A stretch of 64,000 nucleotides of DNA, taken from contig NZ_JADMKC010000018.1 in assembly GCF_018780105.1 (NCBI RefSeq), positions 251,368 to 315,367 on the forward strand, read 5' to 3'. Source of the DNA: Thiobacillus sp. Lineage in GTDB: Bacteria > Pseudomonadota > Gammaproteobacteria > Burkholderiales > Thiobacillaceae. The translations under genes and the position numbers were made by a program. Of this stretch, positions 49,617 through 59,303 are shown one piece after another. How positions within the stretch are numbered: position 1 is the stretch's first letter; each line of letters opens with the position of its first letter. The notes under the pieces were generated by a model. That model worked only from the letters and a program-made list of their open reading frames with translations. It was not told the origin of the DNA and did not search any database.

Positions 49617-50516
49617 TTACATGAAGTTGAAGAGCGAGAGGCTGGAGGTTTTCGCAAACGTTTTCTGCGTGGCCTCGAGCGCAACCTGCTGCTGCGTAAG
49701 CTGGGTGATGGCCTGGGTGTAATCGAGATCCTGCAGTTCGGACAAAAGCTGCTTGTATTGCAGATCGCGGTCCGATCCCACGTTGTCGAGCGCTTCGAGT
49801 TCCTGCAGATTGGCGCCCACCGAGGCGCGCACGGTCAGCACCCGATCCAGCGCAATATCCATATCGGCGTCGGCGCTATCCAGGCCGACGGTCAGGCCGG
49901 CGGTACCCGGCGTGTTCAGCAGGGTAACGAGATCGGTCAGCGTGGCAAAAATGTCCTGTCCGCCTGACTGGAACACGATCGAACCGGGGGTGCTGACTGC
50001 CATCTGGCGGGTAGCATCGACCTGTATCTTCTGCTGGCCGAGGTCGCCCTGATAGTTCGCACCGGTGGCCGTCTGGACAAATGGCTGGGTATGGCTCTGA
50101 AAGCCTGAAAACACGTAATTACCAGCGGAATCGCGGGTGTTGGCCAAACCCAGCAGCTGCTGCAGCCGGCCATCCAGTTCGCTCGCCATGAAGGCGCGTT
50201 CGCTATCGCCCAGTTTGACGTTGCGTGCCGTGGTAATGGTTTCCTTGATGGTCTGCATGAGCTCGGTCACGCCACCCAAGGTGACTTCCACCTGCGACAG
50301 ATTGTTCGTTGCGTATTGGCGATTGACGCCGTATTGCTTGTTGACCGTTTGCGATTGCGTGACGTCGAGGACGCGGGTTGCGGCAATCGGATCGTCCGAC
50401 GGGCTCAGGATGCGGCGGCCACTGGCGATCTGTTCCTGGGTTTTTTGCAGCCGGCTCTGCAGGTCTACCAGGCGGGTGGAGCCGATTTCGAACATCTGCT
50501 GGGTGCTGATACGCAT
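49617..50516 (-). CDS. flgL: Hook-filament junction protein FlgL (HAP3)
   Basis: A 299-residue protein with flagellin-like ends: MRISTQQMFEIGSTRLVDLQSRLQKTQEQIASGRRI at the start and a C-terminal helix ending TSSLSLFNFM. It connects FlgK to the filament. It follows flgK by 13 bases, and both are downstream of a sigma-28-like promoter. Confidence 0.95.
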   Translation of the reverse strand: MRISTQQMFEIGSTRLVDLQSRLQKTQEQIASGRRILSPSDDPIAATRVLDVTQSQTVNKQYGVNRQYATNNLSQVEVTLGGVTELMQTIKETITTARNVKLGDSERAFMASELDGRLQQLLGLANTRDSAGNYVFSGFQSHTQPFVQTATGANYQGDLGQQKIQVDATRQMAVSTPGSIVFQSGGQDIFATLTDLVTLLNTPGTAGLTVGLDSADADMDIALDRVLTVRASVGANLQELEALDNVGSDRDLQYKQLLSELQDLDYTQAITQLTQQQVALEATQKTFAKTSSLSLFNFM

Positions 50517-50529
50517 GGTGGACTACTCC

Positions 50530-52164
50530 TTATCGGCCAATCGAGAGCAACACGTCAAACAACTCGCTGGCAATCTGCATTACCTTGCCGGCAGCCTGGT
50601 AAGCCTGCTGGTAACGCAACAGGTTGGCTGCTTCCTCGTCGAGGTTGACGCCCGACTCGTTCTGCAGGGTGAGGGTCGCCTCGGTGAGCATCTTTGCGGC
50701 GGCGCTGCTGGTCACATCCAGTTCGCGGGTTTTGTTGCCCACCTGGCTCACCAGCTGCGAATAGGCATCCTGATACGTGAGGGTGCTGTTACCCAGGATG
50801 CGGCTTGTTTGCAGTCCGGCCAGCAGCAGGGCATTGCTGTTGTCGCCCACGGCGCCGGCCACACCGGCAGCGGCAAGCTTGGCCGGATCGGTAATGGCCA
50901 CGCCAAAACCGGATGCGCCGTTGACAGTGGGGCGAATCAGGAAACTGTCGCCTGCGGCAGCCGCGCCCGATGCCAGGCTCAGCGTCACCCCGTCTACGGT
51001 CTGCGGGAAACTGGCGAAAGTGGTGGCCGTGTTGTCGGACAGACGCGTCACGGTGTAGTTGGTGCCATCGTATTGCAGGCGGTAGTCGCTGGTGGTCAGC
51101 GCAGTGGGACTGCTGATGGCGGCGCCGATCACGGCATTGCCGGTATTGCTGCCATGCTCGCCCACTACCGGAGCGCCTGCCGTGAAGAAGGCATTGCCGG
51201 TCGAGCCGTCAAGTCCGTATCCGCTCTGATGCTGGGCATTGAAAGTGGCGGCCAGGCCGATGGCCACCCGGCCCAGCGCGTTCTGCGCCTGCTCCAGCGA
51301 CTGGGTACGGAAATCCAGCAGCCCGCCCAGCTCGCCGCCGGACAGTGCCGATTGCGCCAGAGGAACCAGGTTGCCATTGCTGGCGCGGAAGGCGACTTCG
51401 ATCTTTTCCGGGTTGGTCGGAGAGGCCACGTTGACGAGCATGCTCGATGTCGTTCCCACGACCAGCGGCTGGCCATTGCCGATGAACACGTTGTATTCAC
51501 TGCCCTGCTCGACGACCGTCACCTTGATCTGCTTGTTCAGTTCCAGCAGCAGTTGATCGCGCTGGTCGAGCAGATCGTTGGGCGGCTGGCCGCTTGCACG
51601 CTCGGCCTTGCCGATCGCATCGTTCAGCAGGGCAATTTGCGAGCCCAGGGTATTGATATCGGAGACGCTGGACTGGATCTGCCCATTCAGGCTGCGCTCG
51701 ATCTCTTCGAGGCGTCCGCTCAGGCTTTGAAAACGGGTTGCCAGCGATTCTGCAGTCGACAAGGCCGATTGCCGCGCCGGGATGGACGTCGGGCTGGTTG
51801 AAACGTCCTGCAAACCCGCGAAAAACTCCTGCATGGCTGTCGACAGGCCGGTCGTCGGATCGGCCAACAGATTGTCGATCTGCCGGATCTGGGCGTAATA
51901 GCTGTCGAGCCCGCTTTTCGTGGTTTGCGCGGTCTGGACCTGATTGCCCAGAAATTCGTTGTATACGCGCGTGACCGAGGAGACATCGACGCCCTGACCG
52001 AGAAAACCAAAGCCGAAGTTTTGCGCCTGGGCGGCCCCCTGCACGACGATTTGCCGGTTGTAGCCGGGCGTTGCGGCATTCGCGATGTTATGGCCTGTCG
52101 TGTTGATCCCTACCTGCGCGGCGGCGAGTGCACTTTGTCCAATACTGAGAATGCTGGTTGCCAT
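50530..52164 (-). CDS. flgK: Hook-filament junction protein FlgK (HAP1)
   Basis: A 544-residue protein. The N-terminal rod/hook signature is SILSIGQSALAAAQVGINTTGHNIANAATPGYNRQ. The C-terminal helix includes VNLDEEAANLLRYQQAYQAAGKVMQIASELFDVLL. It forms the first junction ring on the hook. The ATG lies 95 bases from flgJ, and this spacer contains a sigma-28-like promoter. Confidence 0.96.
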   Translation of the reverse strand: MATSILSIGQSALAAAQVGINTTGHNIANAATPGYNRQIVVQGAAQAQNFGFGFLGQGVDVSSVTRVYNEFLGNQVQTAQTTKSGLDSYYAQIRQIDNLLADPTTGLSTAMQEFFAGLQDVSTSPTSIPARQSALSTAESLATRFQSLSGRLEEIERSLNGQIQSSVSDINTLGSQIALLNDAIGKAERASGQPPNDLLDQRDQLLLELNKQIKVTVVEQGSEYNVFIGNGQPLVVGTTSSMLVNVASPTNPEKIEVAFRASNGNLVPLAQSALSGGELGGLLDFRTQSLEQAQNALGRVAIGLAATFNAQHQSGYGLDGSTGNAFFTAGAPVVGEHGSNTGNAVIGAAISSPTALTTSDYRLQYDGTNYTVTRLSDNTATTFASFPQTVDGVTLSLASGAAAAGDSFLIRPTVNGASGFGVAITDPAKLAAAGVAGAVGDNSNALLLAGLQTSRILGNSTLTYQDAYSQLVSQVGNKTRELDVTSSAAAKMLTEATLTLQNESGVNLDEEAANLLRYQQAYQAAGKVMQIASELFDVLLSIGR

Positions 52165-52215
52165 TTGACTATGCCCGGGTGGATTTCGAGGGGGGCGGAT
52201 GTTCGCTCAATTGAG

Positions 52216-52242
52216 GAATCGGCCGGTTTGGCCATAACTTAA
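52216..52242 (-). promoter_or_regulatory. Candidate sigma-28 promoter of flgKL
   Basis: On the minus strand TTAA, exactly 15 bases, then GCCGATTC, about 50 bases upstream of the flgK ATG. In enteric bacteria flgKL also has its own late sigma-28 promoter, which supports the call. Confidence 0.6.
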
Positions 52243-52259
52243 ATGCCAGGTTCAATTAT

Positions 52260-53213
52260 TTATCCGGTTTCGACCAGCCGGATCACGCCCATCAGCTTCT
52301 GGGCGTACTTTGGATCGGTGGCATAGCCGGCCTGCTGCAGGCCCTGGGCGAACCCGGCCGCGTCATGTCCGGCTGCGACCACATGCTGATAGCGGGCATT
52401 GCCGCCCAGCAGTTTGGCGTAATCGCGGAACGAATCGGCATAGGAATCATAGGCGCGGAACGTGTCGACCTGCTTCTGCGGCTTGCCGTTCACATATTCA
52501 GTGGTGACGATGTCGACGGTACGCCCGGTCCAGCTTCCGCCGGCCTTGATGCCGAACAGGTTATGGCTGTTCTGGCCGTCGGCGCCGCGGATCTCCGCCT
52601 TGCCCCAGCCGGTTTCGAGTGCCGCCTGTCCCATCATGAACTGGGCGGGAATCCCGCTGCTGGCGCTGGCGGCCTGGGCATGCGGCAGCATGCGCTGCAC
52701 AAAGGACTCAACATGAGCGGGCGCGTCGCCCTTGCGCGGGCTGGCCGCAGGGGCAACCAGCGCGGCAGGCTGAACCAGTCCGTTCAGGGACAGGGCCGCT
52801 TCTGGCTCAGCCGCCTCTGCCCGGGCTGCATTGAATTCAAGATTTTGCCGGGGCGCCAGTTCCAGGCCCGCAGGCGTGCGCGCGCGCGCCGCTTCGCCTA
52901 CAGGCGGCTGCGAGGTGCGCGACAACTGGCGCACCATCACGTCGGCCAGACCGATTCCGCGGCTGGCAAGTTGCTGGGTGAGCTGCTGATCGAGCATCGA
53001 GGTGTACATGCGGGTCTGCTCGTTATCGAACATGCCCTCCTTCGGCGTGGCCTCGCGCATGCTTTTCATCAGCATGTTCATGAACACGGCCTCGAACTGC
53101 TGCGCAGTGGCTTTCAACGCCTCGGGCGAGTTCTGCGCCGCACTGGTCTTGAGCTTGGCGAGGCTGTTGGCGTCAATCGCCAGCCCGGCAGACATGTCCG
53201 TATTGATGGCCAT
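52260..53213 (-). CDS. flgJ: Flagellar rod-assembly muramidase FlgJ
   Basis: A 317-residue bifunctional protein. The N-terminal rod-cap domain (about residues 30-110, QQFEAVFMNMLMKSMREATP) and the C-terminal glucosaminidase domain (about 165-315) with QAALETGWGK, whose Glu is the likely catalytic residue, are both present. It opens peptidoglycan for the rod. ATG 53213 (MAINTDMSAG) is chosen over one at 53291, which lies in the structured spacer. Confidence 0.94.
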   Translation of the reverse strand: MAINTDMSAGLAIDANSLAKLKTSAAQNSPEALKATAQQFEAVFMNMLMKSMREATPKEGMFDNEQTRMYTSMLDQQLTQQLASRGIGLADVMVRQLSRTSQPPVGEAARARTPAGLELAPRQNLEFNAARAEAAEPEAALSLNGLVQPAALVAPAASPRKGDAPAHVESFVQRMLPHAQAASASSGIPAQFMMGQAALETGWGKAEIRGADGQNSHNLFGIKAGGSWTGRTVDIVTTEYVNGKPQKQVDTFRAYDSYADSFRDYAKLLGGNARYQHVVAAGHDAAGFAQGLQQAGYATDPKYAQKLMGVIRLVETG

Positions 53214-53227
53214 GGGAGGATTCCTTA

Positions 53228-53465
53228 AACCTAGAAACCGCAGTTGGACGCGCCCGAGGGTGCGTCTGATCGGGTGTCTGCCGCGAAGCAACGACGCTGC
53301 GGGCCGGGGCCCGCAAGGAGGCGCGACAACGGTAGGCGCACGAGCAGGCGTGCCATCGGGCGTGTAGCGGACTCACCCAGAAGGTGAACGTGATCGAAGG
53401 CAAAAAATCCAGTATTCATGCGGCATTCCTCAAGGTGACAAGCGGTCAACTGCGGTTTTTAGGTT
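53228..53465. repeat. Inverted-repeat-bounded, structured spacer between flgI and flgJ
   Basis: The arms at 53228-53246 and 53447-53465 are inverted copies of CAACTGCGGTTTTTAGGTT with one mismatch in 19. The outer arm reaches into the flgI stop codon. Inside are further hairpins (GACGCGCCC/GGGTGCGTC near 53247, GCGGGC/GCCCGC near 53292). A 62-codon minus-strand frame (53419 to 53231) has a GAGGA ahead of its ATG but no recognised family. It could be a small non-autonomous mobile element, a REP-type unit or a structured RNA. Confidence 0.5.
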
Positions 53466-54579
53466 AAATCACTTCGAGCTCGGCGTGCAGCGCGCCCGAT
53501 GCCTTGAGCGCCTGCAGGATCGCCAGCAGGTCCTGCGGCGTGGCGCCGATCGAGTTGAGCGCCTTCACCACCTCGGCCAACGATGCGCTGGGTCTGACCA
53601 GCATGACTTCGCCTTCCTTGGCCGTGATCTCGATCTGCGACTCCTGCGTCACCACGGTTTGTCCCTTGGAGAACGCCTCCGGCTGACTCACGTTCGACGT
53701 GGTGCTGATGACCACCGACAGATTGCCGTGCGACACCGCACTACGATCGAGCGTCACCGCCTGATTCATCACCACGGAGCCGGTGCGTGCATTGATGATG
53801 ACCTTGGCCATCGACTGCGCCGGGCTGACATTCAGGCTTTCGACTTCGCCCAGGAACGCAACCCGTTCGTTTTCGCCGGCCGGAGTGCGCACCTCGATCA
53901 CGCGGCCGTTGACGGCGCGCGCTGTTCCATTGCCGAAACGCTTGTTCACCACTTCGACCACCCGGCTGGCCGTCTGGAAATCACTCTGCCGCAGCTCCAG
54001 ATTGAGATTGCCCGATGCCCCCAGCGTGGTGGCGACCGTACGCTCGACCGTAGCGCCGGCCGGGATGCGGCCTACGCCCAGATGGTTGATCTGCGCCTTG
54101 CTGCCGCTGGCTGCCGCACCCGCGCCGCTGACCGCCAGACTGCCTTGCGCCATCGCATACACCTGCCCGTCTGCGCCTTTCAGCGGCATCATCACCAGCG
54201 TGCCGCCGCGCAGGCTTTTGGCATTGCCGATCGACGACACGGTGACATCGATGTTCTGCCCGATCTGGGCAAAAGCAGGCAGGTCGGCCGTGACCATGAC
54301 CGCAGCAATATTCTTGAGCTGCATCTTGGGACCCGAACCCGGCGGCAGGTTGACGCCCATTTGGGTCAGCATGTTGAAAATGCTCTGTGTGGTGAAAGGC
54401 GTTTGCGTGGTCTGGTCGCCGGTCCCGTCCAGGCCCACCACCAGGCCATACCCCACCAGCTGGTTGGTGCGAACGCCCTGGAACGAGGCCAGGTCCTTGA
54501 TGCGATCGGCATGAACGATGCCGGGCAGGCCCAGCGCCGCGAGCAGACCGGTCAGGAGAAACAGGCGTGAAAGTGTCAT
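53464..54579 (-). CDS. flgI: Flagellar P-ring protein FlgI
   Basis: A 371-residue periplasmic protein with a signal peptide (to about residue 24, LGLPGIVHA). It continues DRIKDLASFQGVRTNQLVGYGLVVGLDGTGDQT, the FlgI signature. It forms the rod bushing in peptidoglycan. It follows flgH by 12 bases. Confidence 0.97.
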   Translation of the reverse strand: MTLSRLFLLTGLLAALGLPGIVHADRIKDLASFQGVRTNQLVGYGLVVGLDGTGDQTTQTPFTTQSIFNMLTQMGVNLPPGSGPKMQLKNIAAVMVTADLPAFAQIGQNIDVTVSSIGNAKSLRGGTLVMMPLKGADGQVYAMAQGSLAVSGAGAAASGSKAQINHLGVGRIPAGATVERTVATTLGASGNLNLELRQSDFQTASRVVEVVNKRFGNGTARAVNGRVIEVRTPAGENERVAFLGEVESLNVSPAQSMAKVIINARTGSVVMNQAVTLDRSAVSHGNLSVVISTTSNVSQPEAFSKGQTVVTQESQIEITAKEGEVMLVRPSASLAEVVKALNSIGATPQDLLAILQALKASGALHAELEVI

Positions 54580-54591
54580 GTCGAGCCCCGT

Positions 54592-55320
54592 TTACAAGGG
54601 TAGGAAGCTATAGAAGAAACGCGCCAGCCAGCTCGTAAGCTCAGCCGCGTCGTACTTGGCAGTGGTGCGATATTCGAGGCGCGCGTCCGCCACTTTGGTC
54701 GACGACACGATATTGCCCAGCTGGATGTCGTCGGGATTCACGACGCCGGAGAAGCGGATGAACTCCACCCCCTTGTCGAGCGCGATCTGCTTCTCGCCGG
54801 AGACCACCAGATTGCCGTTGCTCAGCACATTGGTCACGGTCACGGAGATGCTGGCATTGAAGGTGTTGCCGGAGCTCAGTGCGGACTTGTCGGCATACTC
54901 ACCCGAGTTCTCCGACACCACGTTCGCGTCCTGGAATTTATCCAGCAAGGTGCTCAGCAAAGGGAGGCCGGCCGTGGCGCTGACCAGGGCATCGACCGCA
55001 CCGGACTTCGAGGCGCTGGACGATCCGGTCGAGCCTGCCGACGATTTTTCGTTGATGGTGATCGTCAACACGTCGCCGATCAGGCGCGCGCGGCGGTCCT
55101 CGAACATGGGCCGGTAGGTGGCGACCTGATAGATCGAACCGTTGCTGGCCGCCTTGTACTCCTGCGGTGGCAGCGGCAGGGACGTGCTCGGCTGCTGGAT
55201 GATGCTGCTGGGCGTGGTGCCGCAGGCCGCCAGCATCGTTGCCAGCGCACAGGCGGCAACCCGCCCGTTCAGGCCCGCTGCAAGCTGTTTCATCCATCGG
55301 TTGAGGCGCGGCGTGTTCAT
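54592..55320 (-). CDS. flgH: Flagellar L-ring lipoprotein FlgH
   Basis: A 242-residue outer-membrane lipoprotein. The lipobox LAAC lies at about residues 30-33. RARLIGDVLTITINEKSSAGSTG and FSGVVNPDDIQLGNIVSSTKVADARLEY are FlgH marks. An alternative start at 55293 (MKQLAAG) would give a more compact signal peptide. A long frame reaching 56097 runs antiphase through flgG and is rejected. Confidence 0.94.
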   Translation of the reverse strand: MNTPRLNRWMKQLAAGLNGRVAACALATMLAACGTTPSSIIQQPSTSLPLPPQEYKAASNGSIYQVATYRPMFEDRRARLIGDVLTITINEKSSAGSTGSSSASKSGAVDALVSATAGLPLLSTLLDKFQDANVVSENSGEYADKSALSSGNTFNASISVTVTNVLSNGNLVVSGEKQIALDKGVEFIRFSGVVNPDDIQLGNIVSSTKVADARLEYRTTAKYDAAELTSWLARFFYSFLPL

Positions 55321-55328
55321 GGCCAATC

Positions 55329-56111
55329 TCACATCTGGGTCAGGCGCTGCAACATTTCGTCGGATGTCGTGATCGCCTTGCTGTTGATTTCGTAGGCGCG
55401 CTGGGTCTGGATCATGTTGACCAGTTCTTCCACCACGTTGACGTTCGAGGTTTCGATATAGCCCTGGTTCAGGGTACCCGCGCCATTGCTGCCCGGCGTA
55501 TTGGTGTTCGGGGTGCCCGATGCGGCGGTTTCGGCATACAGGTTCTGGCCCAGGCTCTGCAGGCCGGCCGGGTTGATGAAGGTTGCCAGCTGCAGATTGC
55601 CGACCGTCACCGGCGTGGACGAGCCGGCCTGCGTGATCGACACCGTGCCATCCATCGCGATGGTCAGGCTTTGCGTATCGGCCGGCAGGGTAATCGCGGG
55701 CTGAACCGCATAGCCGCTGGCCGTCACCAGCTGGCCATTGGAATCGACCTGGAACGAACCGTCGCGGGTATAGGAAGTGGTGCCGTCCGGCATCAGCACC
55801 TGGAAGAAGCCCTGCCCCTGGATCGCCACGTCCTTGGCGTTTCCGGTCTGCTGCAGATTGCCCTGGGTGAAGATGCGCTCGGTCGCCACCGGTTTTACCC
55901 CGGTGCCGAGCTGCAGGCCAGACGGCAACTGGGTCTGCTCGGACGACTGCGCACCCGGCTGGCGGATGGTCTGATAGAGCAGATCCTCGAACACGGCACG
56001 CGCGCGTTTGAAGCCCGCCGTGGAAACGTTGGCAAGGTTGTTGGAGATCACGTCCATCTGCGTTTGCTGCGCATCCAGACCTGTCTTGGAAATCCATAGT
56101 GAGCGAATCAT
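55329..56111 (-). CDS. flgG: Distal rod protein FlgG
   Basis: A 260-residue rod protein. The N-terminus is [41 protein letters not shown], and the C-terminus is the [28 protein letters not shown] motif. Length and ends are typical. It lies 27 bases after flgF. Confidence 0.97.
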   Translation of the reverse strand: MIRSLWISKTGLDAQQTQMDVISNNLANVSTAGFKRARAVFEDLLYQTIRQPGAQSSEQTQLPSGLQLGTGVKPVATERIFTQGNLQQTGNAKDVAIQGQGFFQVLMPDGTTSYTRDGSFQVDSNGQLVTASGYAVQPAITLPADTQSLTIAMDGTVSITQAGSSTPVTVGNLQLATFINPAGLQSLGQNLYAETAASGTPNTNTPGSNGAGTLNQGYIETSNVNVVEELVNMIQTQRAYEINSKAITTSDEMLQRLTQM

Positions 56112-56138
56112 GTCGGCTCCTTCAGTCAGTCAAAGTGT

Positions 56139-56879
56139 TCAATTCGTCGCCAGCAGCTGGCTGGCCTTGCTGTCGTTGCTTTCCGCGCGTTCCAGCAGCT
56201 TGATCTGCATGTCGAACTGGCGCGCCAGCGAAATCATGTCGACCATCGCATCGACCACATTGACGTTGCTGGTTTCCAGCGCACCGCTGATCAGCGAGAC
56301 CGCCGGGTCGACGGCAGCCGACTCGCCGCTTTTCATGCGGAACAGGCCGTCGTCGCCGCGCACCAGATCGGTTGCGGCCGGATTCACCAACTTGAGGCGC
56401 CCGATGGTGGTCAGACCGATGGGATCGGAACCGTCTGGCAGCAGGGAAATCGTGCCGTCGGCCGCTACCGCGAGGTTGCGGCCGGGCGGCAACGTCAGAG
56501 GCCCGCTGTCGCTTTGCACCGTGAGTCCGTCACGTGTCTGCAACAGGCCATTTTCATCCATCTTCAGGCTGCCGTTGCGGGTGTAAGCCTCGCTGCCGTC
56601 CGGGGCCTCCACCACCAGCCAGCCCTCGCCCTGCACCGCTACATCCAGCTCGCGCCCGGTGTGCTGGATCGCGCCCGAGCCGAAATCGCTGCCGGTGGAG
56701 GAGTCGACGACGAAAGTACGCGTGGGCAGGATCGCCCCCTGAACGGGCACCGCACGGAACTGGTCGATCTGCGCACGAAAACCGGTCGTGTTCGCATTCG
56801 CCAGGTTGTGCGATGTCGTCGCCTGCTGTTCGAGCGTGTGTTTCGCGCCCGTCATCGCAGTGTAGATAAGACGATCCAT
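56139..56879 (-). CDS. flgF: Proximal rod protein FlgF
   Basis: A 246-residue rod protein starting MDRLIYTAMTGAKHTLEQQATTSHNLANANTTGFRAQ, with the C-terminal [28 protein letters not shown]. It lies between flgE and flgG as usual. The spacer to flgE is 37 bases. Confidence 0.96.
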   Translation of the reverse strand: MDRLIYTAMTGAKHTLEQQATTSHNLANANTTGFRAQIDQFRAVPVQGAILPTRTFVVDSSTGSDFGSGAIQHTGRELDVAVQGEGWLVVEAPDGSEAYTRNGSLKMDENGLLQTRDGLTVQSDSGPLTLPPGRNLAVAADGTISLLPDGSDPIGLTTIGRLKLVNPAATDLVRGDDGLFRMKSGESAAVDPAVSLISGALETSNVNVVDAMVDMISLARQFDMQIKLLERAESNDSKASQLLATN

Positions 56880-56916
56880 GATGGCTCCTCAGTAGTCAGC
56901 CGCGTGGTTCAGGCGC

Positions 56917-58134
56917 TTACAGGTTGACCAGGGTCTGCAGGATTTCATCCTGCGCCTGGATCGTCTGCGCGTTGGCCTGATACATGCGCTGCGCGGTGAT
57001 CATGTTGACCAGTTCGGCGGTGAGGTCGACGTTGGAATCTTCCACCGCCCGCGACTGCAGCACGCCCAGACTGCCCGAATCCGGCGCACCCACCAGCGGC
57101 ACGCCGGAGGTCGCAGTTTCGACCCACTGGTTGTTGCCCATCGGCTGCAGGCCGTTCGGATTGGCAAAACCCGCCAGTACCACCTGACCCAGCACGGCCG
57201 TCTGGCCGTTGGTATAGCGGCCCAGCACGATGCCGTCGGAGGACAGGTCGAACCCGGCCAGCCGCCCGGAGGTAAAGCCATCCTGGTCCAGCGAGTTCAC
57301 GCTGAAATTGGCGCCAAACTGGGTGGTGCCGGTGAAGTCGACGGCAATCGGAAATGGATTGGTCGCGCCGGGCGCGGTGGCCGGCACGTTGATCGGCGCC
57401 AGCGGCATCGCGGTGGTCAGCACGCCGCTGGTGTTGAAGGTGAGGTTGGCAAACGGCGCCGCGCCGATCTGCACGCCGTCATTGGCAGCGTAGACATCCC
57501 AGCCCGCAGCGCGCTTGACGTAAAACATCTGCAGGGTCTGGTCGTTGCCCAGGCTGTCGTAGACCGTCACCGCAGTCGAGTTGGTGAAGGTAGTCGGATC
57601 GGCAATATTGAATGCAGGCAATGCCGGAATGACCGGACTGCCCGAGTCCAGATTGAGCACCGCATTCACTTCGCTGGTGATCAGGGGGGCCAGGTCGGAA
57701 GTCGAAATGCTGAGGGGCGCAGGTGCGCCGGTCGACAACACGCCGCTGGCGTTGGCCGTATAGCCCGTCAGCTTGGAGCCGCTTGGATTGACGATGAAGC
57801 CGAGCTTGTCGAGCTGGAACTGGCCGTTGCGCTGGTAAGTGACCTCGCCGCCGTTGTCCATGCGGAAAAAACCGTTGCCGTTGATCGCAATGTCGAGCGG
57901 ATTGCTGGTCGAGGTGATGTTGCCCTGGGTGAACTGCTGCGAGACCTGCGCCACTTTCACGCCGATGCCCACCTGCGAGCCGCCCGAGCCGGACAGCGAA
58001 TTGGCGTAGAGGTCGGCAAATACGGCCTGCGACTGCTTGAAACCCACGGTGCTGGCATTGGCAACGTTGTTGCCCACCACGTCCAGGTTCTTGGATGCGG
58101 CGTTCAATCCGCTCAAACCTTGCTGAAAACTCAT
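56917..58134 (-). CDS. flgE: Flagellar hook protein FlgE
   Basis: A 405-residue hook subunit. The N-terminus SFQQGLSGLNAASKNLDVVGNNVANASTVGFKQSQAVF and the C-terminus VDLTAELVNMITAQRMYQANAQTIQAQDEILQTLVNL are conserved. The central region is the variable hook surface. It follows flgD by 72 bases with a GGAG ribosome binding site. Confidence 0.96.
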   Translation of the reverse strand: MSFQQGLSGLNAASKNLDVVGNNVANASTVGFKQSQAVFADLYANSLSGSGGSQVGIGVKVAQVSQQFTQGNITSTSNPLDIAINGNGFFRMDNGGEVTYQRNGQFQLDKLGFIVNPSGSKLTGYTANASGVLSTGAPAPLSISTSDLAPLITSEVNAVLNLDSGSPVIPALPAFNIADPTTFTNSTAVTVYDSLGNDQTLQMFYVKRAAGWDVYAANDGVQIGAAPFANLTFNTSGVLTTAMPLAPINVPATAPGATNPFPIAVDFTGTTQFGANFSVNSLDQDGFTSGRLAGFDLSSDGIVLGRYTNGQTAVLGQVVLAGFANPNGLQPMGNNQWVETATSGVPLVGAPDSGSLGVLQSRAVEDSNVDLTAELVNMITAQRMYQANAQTIQAQDEILQTLVNL

Positions 58135-58206
58135 GATCTGCTCCTTTTGATTGTGTCGACTGCTTGATTCGCTTTACTTACGCACGGTCCGGATGGGGTA
58201 TCCGGT

Positions 58207-58872
58207 TTAAAAAATCTGTCTGATCTCGGCATAGCTCACGCTCTCGTTGTCCGCCAGATTCAGCTTCACGCCCTCGCTGCTCTGCGACACGCTGGTCACG
58301 CCGCTCAGATACAGGGCTGTGTTGCTGACTTTCTGGCCGCTCTGGGTGGCGTCGACCTGGAAGCTGTACTTGCCCGCAGGCGCCGTACTGCCATTGCTGG
58401 TCAGGCCATCCCACGCCACCACGTTGATACCTTCCTCGCGCGAGCCGAGGTTGAGCTTGCGAACCTCATTGCCCGCCGCATCCAGAATGCTGATGCTGAC
58501 CGAGTCGGCCGGGCGCGACAGCTCGAAGCCCATCACGTCCTGCTGCAGTGACGGATTGAGCGTGTTGCCGGGCACCAGCACCCCATGGCCGATCAGGTTG
58601 GCGGCTTCCGACATCTGGCCGACGCCCATGCTGGCCGCGAGCGATTGCAGCGTGGCGTTCATGTTCTCGATCCCCTGCACGGTCGACAGCTGGGCCAGCT
58701 GGCTGGTCACCTGGGCGTTGTCGAGCGGATTCAGCGGATCCTGGTTTTTCATCTGCGCCACCAGCAGGCTGAGGAAACGATCCTCGGTTTCCTTCGTGCT
58801 GTTCTTTGCCTGGGTTGCCGAGCCGGCGCCGAACAGGCTGCTGACGCTCGTGGTGTCTTGTACGGTGCTCAT
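58207..58872 (-). CDS. flgD: Hook assembly scaffold FlgD
   Basis: A 221-residue hook-cap protein. The N-terminal export and interaction segment DRFLSLLVAQMKNQDPLNPLDNAQVTSQLAQLSTVQGIENMN is diagnostic. FlgD Tudor/Ig-like domains follow. It is required for FlgE polymerisation and is lost from the mature flagellum. Confidence 0.96.
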   Translation of the reverse strand: MSTVQDTTSVSSLFGAGSATQAKNSTKETEDRFLSLLVAQMKNQDPLNPLDNAQVTSQLAQLSTVQGIENMNATLQSLAASMGVGQMSEAANLIGHGVLVPGNTLNPSLQQDVMGFELSRPADSVSISILDAAGNEVRKLNLGSREEGINVVAWDGLTSNGSTAPAGKYSFQVDATQSGQKVSNTALYLSGVTSVSQSSEGVKLNLADNESVSYAEIRQIF

Positions 58873-58887
58873 GAGGGCTCCTTAAAA

Positions 58888-59292
58888 TTAATTGCCGATG
58901 TTCAGGGTCTTGAGCAGCAGGGACTTGGTGGTGCTCATCATGTCCGCATTGGACTGGTAGGAACGCGAGGCGGAAATCATGTTGACCATTTCTTCCACCA
59001 CATTGACGTTGGGCATGCTCACGTAGCCCTTGTCGTCCGCGAGCGGGTTTTTCGGGTCGTACACCAGCTTCATCGGCGACGGATCCTCGATCACCGCCGC
59101 TACGTTCACGCCGGTCGCGCCGCCCTCGCCCATCGGCGTCGCGGCAAACACCACCTGCTTGGCCTTGTAGGGCTCGCCGTTGGCGCTCACCGCGCTGTCG
59201 GCGTTGGCCAGATTGCTGGCGACGACGTTAAGCCGCTGCGACTGGGCGTTCATGGCCGAACCGGCCACGTTGAAAATATTGAATAAAGACAT
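58888..59292 (-). CDS. flgC: Proximal rod protein FlgC
   Basis: A 134-residue rod protein: [32 protein letters not shown] at the N-terminus and [29 protein letters not shown] at the C-terminus. It follows flgB by 11 bases. Confidence 0.97.
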   Translation of the reverse strand: MSLFNIFNVAGSAMNAQSQRLNVVASNLANADSAVSANGEPYKAKQVVFAATPMGEGGATGVNVAAVIEDPSPMKLVYDPKNPLADDKGYVSMPNVNVVEEMVNMISASRSYQSNADMMSTTKSLLLKTLNIGN

Positions 59293-59303
59293 TCAGTGCC
59301 TCC

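Noticed and set aside
50137..51801. 554-codon plus-strand frame opposite flgK/flgL
   Set aside because: Antisense shadow; low-complexity product and no start signal.
53231..53419. 62-codon minus-strand frame between flgI and flgJ
   Set aside because: It has a GAGGA before the ATG, but the sequence is dominated by hairpins, and the Arg/Pro/Ala-rich product matches no family I know. It is recorded only as part of the structured element.
55321..56097. Upstream extension of flgH to 501 codons
   Set aside because: The added part is another frame of flgG. FlgH begins at the lipoprotein signal near 55320.
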